A DNA stretch of 64,000 nt from Diphasiastrum complanatum (taxonomy: Eukaryota; Streptophyta; Lycopodiopsida; Lycopodiales; Lycopodiaceae). The position numbers and the translations under genes are program-made. A model generated the notes under the pieces. That model made no database searches, had not been told where the DNA came from, and saw nothing but the letters and a program-made list of their open reading frames with translations. The stretch covers positions 19,964 through 83,963 of the forward strand of contig MU832164.1 in NCBI GenBank assembly GCA_029204225.1. Reading direction: 5' to 3'. Below, one piece after another: positions 58,700 through 64,000 of the stretch (the stretch's first letter is position 1; every line of letters begins with the position of its first letter).

Positions 58700-59835
58700 A
58701 AGTTACTTAATTGCAGGTTGAGCAGTACTGAAAGAATCATTCAATATCTCACCAGAATTAACTCCTATAGAACTGAATTAAAGGAAGCAGGTAAGCTAGT
58801 CAAGGATGAGGATTTCATTCCTATGGTGCTGAATGGGCTTTCTGAATCATTTCATGGAGACTGGAGTAACAACAACCCTAATGTTTCTAAGCTAAACACT
58901 CACTTATGATCTTATTGACTTCAAGAGGAGGCTTTGCAAGATAATTATGGTAGAAATAAAGAGTCCAGTGATGCATTGATCACCACAAGCTTCAATTCTA
59001 AAACCATAACACAAGGCAAAGATAATAAGAAGTTTTGTAATTTTTGTGGAAAGACAATCCATTTAGAGAAAAACTCTTGGACAAAGAATAAGAAAACAAA
59101 AGATACAATTTCTGCCTCTACTTCTTCTTCACAAAAGTGTAATAAAGTTTGTCTTATTGCACCAAGGGAAGTGATACTGACGATGAGTGCAGGATTAAAA
59201 TAGCTACGAGTGCAATGACGGCCCTAGTCCTAAAGCAGAAGGAAGAGGCAAACCCTGCCTTGGATGATTCACTTTAGATGCTTTGTGACAAGAAAATAAA
59301 AAATTTACATATTCAAAAAAATCATTAAATAGTTCATGTTTAATGCACGAATCAATTTATTATTTAAAGTATCGTATTCAAAAACGTTTTTTTTGGGGCC
59401 ACTTCACAAGTGTTTTCATGAGTGGTTCTTTAACCCTACCAGAAGTGAGGCAGACAACAAGGTTGTACTAGGAGATTCTAGTACACATCATGGTGGGGGA
59501 AGGGAAATATAAATCTACAATGTTCAGATTCTAGCTTGAATTGTGTGATCAAGAATGCCCTGTTCATCCCAAATTAAACTAAGAATTGTTAAGCGTTGGA
59601 AGATGTACAGATGCTGGTCATAAAGTTGAGTTTGAGAGTGACAAATGCGTGATCCAGTCTCTCAAGACTTATGTTGTGGTCCCCAAGGAGTGCACAGGTC
59701 TAATCGGTTGGACAGGCCACATTTCTCAAGCTGAAAATTGCCTTAGCTGTAAAAACCTTAGAGGACTACCGTAATTCACTGTGGCGTCAGCGATATGGTC
59801 ACATTAGTCAAGGAGCAGTCATTTGCGTGTCTAGA
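58700..59835 (+). pseudogene. copia Gag/protease/pre-integrase scraps, element F
   Basis: EDFIPMVLNGLSESFHGDW (58790-58870) and EEALQDNYGRNKESSDALIT are Gag. CNFCGKTIHLEKNSW at about 59035 is a knuckle with its last Cys changed to Ser. MLSVGRCTDAGHKVEFESDK (59586-59650) is the protease end, and SLWRQRYGHISQGAVI near 59775-59820 is the pre-integrase start. The protease active site is lost in the broken stretch 59210-59560. It then passes into repeat X. Confidence 0.8.
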
Positions 59836-59849
59836 AGCTCTATGCCTTG

Positions 59850-61100
59850 GACCCACCCTCGTATTGTTTGTAGTCACCCTGGAAGAATTGCCTTGACAAT
59901 TGATGTCGACAAACATTCTCATTACCTTTGGCAATTTTCAATTGAGCCATAACATTGAAACATCTCCATTTTGCAGTATCTCTTTGGCAGCTTTAGTTCT
60001 ATGGTGGAACTTTCTAGCATCTTCAGTTGTCTCATTTTTACTAGCAACTTTATTCTGTGCAACATTTTTCACTTTTAAGTTATTTCTGTGAAAAAAAAAT
60101 GTGGACACTTTCTTTTGTGAGTCAAGGAGAGTTAATAGATAGTTGCTTTGACCCTTGTGACCCAACCCACTACTATTAAAAGTCATATGGGCTCTGTTTC
60201 ATAGATTTATTCTGACCTCCAAATGAACCTGAAAAGCTTACTTTCATTGATGCTCTTGCAGGATTCTCATCAGGGCCTCACAGCTCAGCACTTTGCACAA
60301 GCTGCTAAAAGAGTTGATATTGATTCTGTCAACGTTTTAGCCGTGAAGTTACATCATTGGGGCATACGATGATTTGTTTTGCAAATTATCTTCTAGCTGA
60401 GTTACTTTGTTTGAAAAATTAGTGTGCATGTACTTACCAACTTTTGGAGACTTGACCTCCATCTCTAGCATATAGCAATTGTATTCTTTCTGGTTACTAT
60501 CAGTCAAATTATAAGCCCTTATTCACTACATTTGTCATTACAATATGTTCTCTGACTTCTATCTCAAAATGGACCTTGCTCCTTACTTCTTTTCCTCCAA
60601 GATCTTCTTAAAACTATCATATATTTTCTCTTTGGAGAGTCTCATGAACGTTTTCATTCTTTCTTCAGAAGAAATCAACTGTTTTCCTGATAGAGATTTG
60701 TCCTCAGCTTGCTGTTGTTTGCAGGTACCTTTCAAAGCAGAGCTGCTCCACGTAGACCAAGTTAGCAGATCTGGAGTCTGCGGGGGATGGGCTGTGCGAG
60801 CGAGGTGAAAAGGTGTAATTCTGAAGAAAACAGTGCCTCGCTGAATGATGGCCTTGTTGCTTTAAGGACTGTCCATATATATCATCTAGTTGTCCATGAC
60901 AAACTTTTGCTTTACTAGCACAACTTTCTTGTTCTGGGAATACGATTTTCCTGGATTCAACTGGACAATGCAGTTGCTTTGAAGGTGAATCATGATCTAT
61001 ATTTTTCCAAGGTATCGCTAGTAACCATACTTTTACTGAGCGGACTCTATCTACTGGAACGAAAAAGATTCTTGTTGCTGGCTAAGTACTACAGATCCAT
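59850..61100 (+). repeat. dispersed repeat X, copy 2
   Basis: Same order of blocks as 6285-7370, for example CAGGATTCTCATCAG, AGCTGCTAAAAGA and TTGTCAACGTTTTAG-like sequence, then TTTCAAAGCAGAGCTGCTCC. A pyrimidine-rich TTGCTGTTGTTTGCAG precedes an open block VPFKAELLHVDQVSRSGVCG, and another open block reads DSHQGLTAQHFAQAAKRVDI, so old exons are possible. I do not recognise the protein. Confidence 0.72.
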
Positions 61101-61199
61101 TGAATATTTTTTCGCCAGGCAGATTTGAACAAATTGCTAATTTTTGTTTGATCTTCCATAAAATTAGCTTTTAAATCTTACTCTTTGACATGCATTAAA

Positions 61200-61490
61200 G
61201 CAAGAATGTTTCCATGTGAATGTAAAAGAGAACTACGGGGGGATATTTGGAATGGAACTGCAAGGAAGAATGTTTGACATGCCCATGAAGAATGTTTCCA
61301 TGTGAATGTTCAAGAGAACTATCGGATTTCACTGCTGATATTTTCCAATTTATGTCCAGAGCTCTTGGTATTTGTAATGGAGCTACAAATAGAGCTACAA
61401 GGCGTTCAGATTGAATAGAGCTAGCTCTTTGGTATTTGTAATGGAGCTACAAATAGAGCTACAAGGCGTTCAGATTGAATAGAGCTACAA
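61200..61490 (+). repeat. two local tandem duplications
   Basis: GAATGTTTCCATGTGAATGT plus AGAGAACTA occurs at about 61206 and 61290. A unit of about 62 bp (TTGGTATTTGTAATGGAGCT, then ACAAGGCGTTCAGATTGAAT) is repeated at 61366 and 61428, followed by a partial third unit at 61481. It lies directly left of the TRIM. Confidence 0.9.
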
Positions 61491-61523
61491 GGCGTTTCAT
61501 AATCAATCTGACAACTGTTAGAA

Positions 61524-61545
61524 ATCCATAAATCATAATATGGAT
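61524..61545. repeat. hairpin next to the tRNA-like 3' end
   Basis: ATCCATA, eight bases, TATGGAT: a perfect 7-bp stem placed right after the tRNA-like acceptor stem on the minus strand. In the right LTR the stem has one mismatch. Confidence 0.8.
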
Positions 61546-61617
61546 GGACAGACTAGGATTCGAACCCAGGACCTCCCTCATACCGGATGGGATGCTCTAC
61601 CACTGAGCTATCCACCC
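61545..61617 (-). tRNA. tRNA-like sequence in TRIM LTR, better preserved copy
   Basis: Minus strand: acceptor GGGTGGA pairs with TCTGTCC (seven pairs, three of them G-T). Then TA, a D arm GCTC-AGTGGTA-GAGC with four pairs, an anticodon-arm region starting TCCCATCCGGTATGAGG, and a T arm CTGGG-TTCGAAT-CCTAG with five pairs. The A box TAGCTCAGTGG and B box GGTTCGAATCC fit the RNA polymerase III consensus. The anticodon arm is imperfect (one mismatch and one extra base), so identity is unclear (CGG or CCG readings). No TTTT terminator follows inside the LTR. It may act as an internal promoter rather than as a working tRNA gene. Confidence 0.8.
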
Positions 61618-61660
61618 TGTTTGATAGTTCTCTCTAGAGTGTGGGATTGATATTCCAACA

Positions 61661-61667
61661 CCCCCGC
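61661..61667 (-). promoter_or_regulatory. TRIM polypurine tract
   Basis: Minus strand GCGGGGG directly before the LTR TGTTGGAATA. Confidence 0.75.
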
Positions 61668-61763
61668 TGAAGCCACACTGGTTGGGGTCCTAGTTGTCAC
61701 CTGCCCCACAGACTTGGGCCACCTAACCATGGCTTTGAGACCATGAACTGTTAGGTCTAACTT

Positions 61764-61776
61764 GGCTCTGATACCA
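61764..61776 (-). promoter_or_regulatory. TRIM primer binding site
   Basis: Minus strand TGGTATCAGAGCC directly after the LTR end, a 13-base match to the plant initiator Met tRNA 3' end. Confidence 0.9.
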
Positions 61777-61913
61777 TGTTAGAAATTCATAAATCATAAT
61801 ATGGATGGACAGACTAGGATTCGAACCAGACCTCCCTCATACCGGATGGGATGCTCTAGCCATTGAGATATCCGCCATGTTTGATAGTTCTCTCTAGAGT
61901 GTGGATTGGAATA
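61777..61913 (-). repeat. TRIM 5' LTR (right copy), cut by family-E insertion
   Basis: It matches the left LTR up to GATTGGAATA, where the expected TTCCAACA end is missing. TGTAGGAAAG of the family-E LTR follows at once. Confidence 0.88.
61806..61877 (-). pseudogene. tRNA-like sequence in TRIM LTR, decayed copy
   Basis: Same position as 61545-61617. The B box GGTTCGAATCC is kept. The A box is damaged (ATATCTCAATGG), the first acceptor pair is lost and two bases are missing before the B box. Confidence 0.8.
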
Positions 61914-62360
61914 TGTAGGAAAGTCAAGTCACCAAGATCTAGTTGTCAATCAATTTCTACAGAAAACAAGAGAGAAGAGACTTGGGCGCCCAACTCTAAG
62001 AGAGAGAAAAAAAACAGCAACAAGAGCAATGGAGAGCAATGCTTAGCCAAACTGTCAAAATGGAATACACAATGAGCATCTAAGTACCCTACCTGGATGT
62101 GACCAAATGCCACCAAACCCTAAGGTTAACCACTTACTAAATGTAGGGCACCCCAAAACTCAAGATAGGGCCCCTAAACAAAATTAGGACCGCCTAGGAC
62201 CCACGAGTCAGTACATGACCAAAATTGGGTTCCAACTGAACTTAAGACAAACTTAAGATGGCCTAAATAACTAAATACCCATGGGTTACACAAATCTCGA
62301 CCTTTTGGGTCAAGAGTGTAACCTATGGATTAACTTTAGCATAGTCATTTATTTCTAACA
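61914..62360 (-). repeat. 3' LTR of a second family-E copia element
   Basis: 447 bp, TGTAGGAAAG to TTTCTAACA, collinear with 5264-5714. It is followed by CCCTCCTTAAAGTG, a polypurine complement. It lies inside the TRIM right LTR. Confidence 0.92.
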
Positions 62361-62369
62361 CCCTCCTTA

Positions 62370-62940
62370 AAGTGACAATGGCAGAAAACTGAAATCTTCA
62401 CTATGTAACAAAATCAGACATGTGGTATCAAATTTAAAGCGTTTGCATAAAGCTTCAAATCTGACTCTAGGCAACACCTTAGTGAAGAGGTCCGGCAATA
62501 TATATCCTCTATAGGACAATATTCAAGTGAGATGGTCGCCATCATGAAGTCTCTCTCGAACGAAGTGTGTAATGGATCGTGATGTGCTTCGTCCTCCGCA
62601 TGAAAGAACAGGATTCAGTGCAAATGGCAATAGCACTTGACTATCACTCAAGAAAGAGTGGCTGAGGGCTCGCCAAACTTCATGTCAACAAGTAGTCTTC
62701 TCAGTCATAAATACTCTGTTGTGGCTGAAAATATCTCTCTATATTCTGCCTCACTAGAAGAAGTAGCAACAGTGGACTGCTTTTTACTTGACCAAGAAAT
62801 TGCAGAATTTTCATAGAAAAAGCAATGTCCACTTGTAGAGCGTCTAGTGTCTTGATCTCCACCCCAATCGAGTCACTAAAACCAACCAAACATGCATCAT
62901 CACAAGCAGGAAAAACCAGTCCATGACTTCTTGTTCCTTG
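62370..62940 (-). pseudogene. copia RNase H, second family-E element
   Basis: 62701-62940 reads GFSDSIGVEIKTLDAL with the frame-shifted RNase H active-site region (a GDQDTRRSTSG-like phrase in another frame), then words like EAEYR and TTEYL. Leftward, LRRLLVDMKFGEPSATLS, FVRERLHDGD and LPDLFTKVLPRVRFEALCKR end the protein before the polypurine tract. Many frameshifts. This supplies the RNase H end that is missing from the window's left element. Confidence 0.78.
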
Positions 62941-62943
62941 AAG

Positions 62944-63150
62944 GACTATGGTGTATTTTACAAAGAAGAAATCAAAAGCCTTCAACTACTTCAGAATCTT
63001 CAAGGAGCGTGCAGAGAAGGAGACTGGAACAACGATCAAGGCCCTCAGATAAGACAACGGTGGAGAATATATCTCTGTCGAGTTTAAGGAGTATTGCCAA
63101 AGCCAAGGCATTGAGCAGCAATTCATCACTCCTTATAGTCATATTTCAGA
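62944..63150 (+). pseudogene. copia integrase scrap, opposite orientation
   Basis: The plus strand reads MVYFTKKKSKAFNYFRIFKE, then TGTTIKALR, stop, DNGGEYISVEFKEYCQSQGI and QQFITPYS. It holds the second catalytic Asp region (DNGGEY) but ends before the Glu. It meets the minus-strand RNase H at about 62940, so a rearrangement joint lies there. Confidence 0.85.
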
Positions 63151-64000
63151 CATTAGAATTGAATTTGAACAAATGCAGGTAATAGTGCATTCTATTTGTT
63201 TTGAGAATTTATAGTTATTTAAAGATGTGAAAATATTAAATAAGAAAGCTATAAACAAGAAACAAAATCGACAATCTTGCAAGGATATTCGAAATCTCTC
63301 GAGAGGAGGTTACCAAAACAAAAGAATTTGTGCATTCAAGTAGGTATTTTGTAATTTATCTTAGATGCTTAATTGAATATTTCTTTGCAGGTTTGTTTTC
63401 TAATTTGTTTTCTCTCAATGCATATCTACATTGGTTGCAAATCAAAATATCAAAGATAATGATTCAATCGGAAAGACATTGGGTGGTATATTAACATGTA
63501 AATCAATTGAATCTATGTTGAGAATAATAAAAGTCCACATATAAAGTCTAAAATTGTAGAGGGCTTGATGATGGTCATACGAAAATTCTTAGATATAACT
63601 GTAATGCAAGGTGCTTGTGATTTTGCCGGGATAAGCAAGAAAGCATATGATACGATTTTTAAACTTATCATAGAAGCATTTAAGCAAGTTTGTATTGTAA
63701 AGGTTTCTCTTCCAAGGTCATATCATTTGAAACATGAGAGAAGTAGCTTAAATATATGAATGCATAAGATTATAGACACTTCATTTCATATTGAAGAGAC
63801 AAGGAAAATCAATTTCCTACAATGCATCAAATAACCTATTTGTGGATGTAAATCACTTACTAAGATATATGATTGTTTTTTATGAAATCACAATGGAAAA
63901 GGTAAGTGGTAAAATAATCATTGTGCTTAAGTTAGATGAGTTAGAAATAGTTAAAGGGCAAAAGATGGAGAGGGTTAGTATAACTCTCATGGATGGGGCA
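63151..64000. other. AT-rich end of window with an unrecognised frame
   Basis: A 64-residue frame at 63565-63759 (VMQGACDFAGISKKAYDTIF) looks protein-like but matches nothing I know. No other signal. Confidence 0.35.

Larger units (their letters stand above)
61516..61660 (-). repeat. TRIM 3' LTR (left copy)
   Basis: 145 bp, TG..CA ends, containing a hairpin at 61524-61545 and the tRNA-like sequence 61545-61617. The flanking ACAAC (61511-61515) may be the target copy, but the right flank is outside the window. Confidence 0.9.
61516..61913 (-). mobile_element. TRIM retroelement with tRNA-like sequence in its LTRs
   Basis: Two direct repeats of about 145 bp (61516-61660; 61777-61913, right end cut) both start TGTTAGAAATYCATAAATCA. 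The left copy ends TATTCCAACA. Between them are only 116 bp, with a polypurine complement (CCCCCGC) at the left LTR and an initiator Met tRNA primer-site complement (GGCTCTGATACCA) at the right LTR. There is no coding capacity, so this is a terminal-repeat retrotransposon in miniature on the minus strand. Each LTR carries a tRNA-like sequence in the same orientation. A family-E copia LTR starts at 61914 and has cut the right LTR. Confidence 0.9.

Noticed and set aside
61545-61617. An ordinary host tRNA gene
   Set aside because: It lies at the same place in two direct repeats bounded by TG..CA, with primer site and polypurine tract between. The anticodon arm is imperfect and no terminator follows.

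Overview
The window looks like repeat-rich, low-GC nuclear DNA from a land plant. Ty1/copia and Ty3/gypsy remains, initiator-Met-tRNA primer sites (TGGTATCAGAGCC), a MULE-type transposase with a SWIM zinc finger, a TRIM element and very long (GA)n arrays are all plant features. A fern, lycophyte, bryophyte or gymnosperm is as likely as a flowering plant; no host gene fixes the lineage. I found no intact host gene. Nearly every long reading frame is a piece of a retroelement polyprotein, mostly broken by stops and frameshifts.

Layout. 1-5714: a minus-strand copia element (family E) running off the left edge, ending in its 5' LTR. 8288-11453: a small chimeric copia element (D) with two LTRs and a perfect 5-bp target duplication. 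11553-12224: a long inverted repeat. 12310-12760: an ankyrin-like pseudogene. 14684-28016: a minus-strand copia element (A) split by a complete 8.6-kb gypsy element (G1, 16152-24775), again with a 5-bp duplication. At 28017 A meets a plus-strand copia element (H) head to head. 32799-37430: further copia pieces (B, C and an LTR fragment). 38193-41488: a broken multi-exon MULE/SWIM transposase gene. 41738-45384: a tandem-Gag remnant with leader, (GA)n array, primer site and LTR. 45860-48422: a decayed gene resembling DUF7869 proteins. 49440-51461: Z-DNA-prone sequence and a cluster of (GA)n arrays. 51466-58228: a plus-strand gypsy element of the G1 family (G2), deleted for RT/RNase H and carrying a solo LTR. 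58550-59830: gag/pol scraps. 6285-7370 and 59850-61100: two copies of an unclassified dispersed repeat. 61516-61913: a TRIM with a tRNA-like gene in each LTR, interrupted by a second family-E copia element that runs to about 62940 and then meets an integrase scrap.

Most notable: (1) the TRIM whose LTRs contain a tRNA-like sequence with A and B boxes, in the same orientation as the element, comparable to the 5S-carrying Cassandra TRIMs; (2) the G1/G2 gypsy family, in which the place normally held by integrase is occupied by a long coiled-coil, Pro/Gln-rich ORF whose end overlaps the polypurine tract; (3) the DUF7869-like gene. Insertion order can be read directly: A is older than G1, G2 is older than its solo LTR, and the TRIM is older than its family-E insertion.
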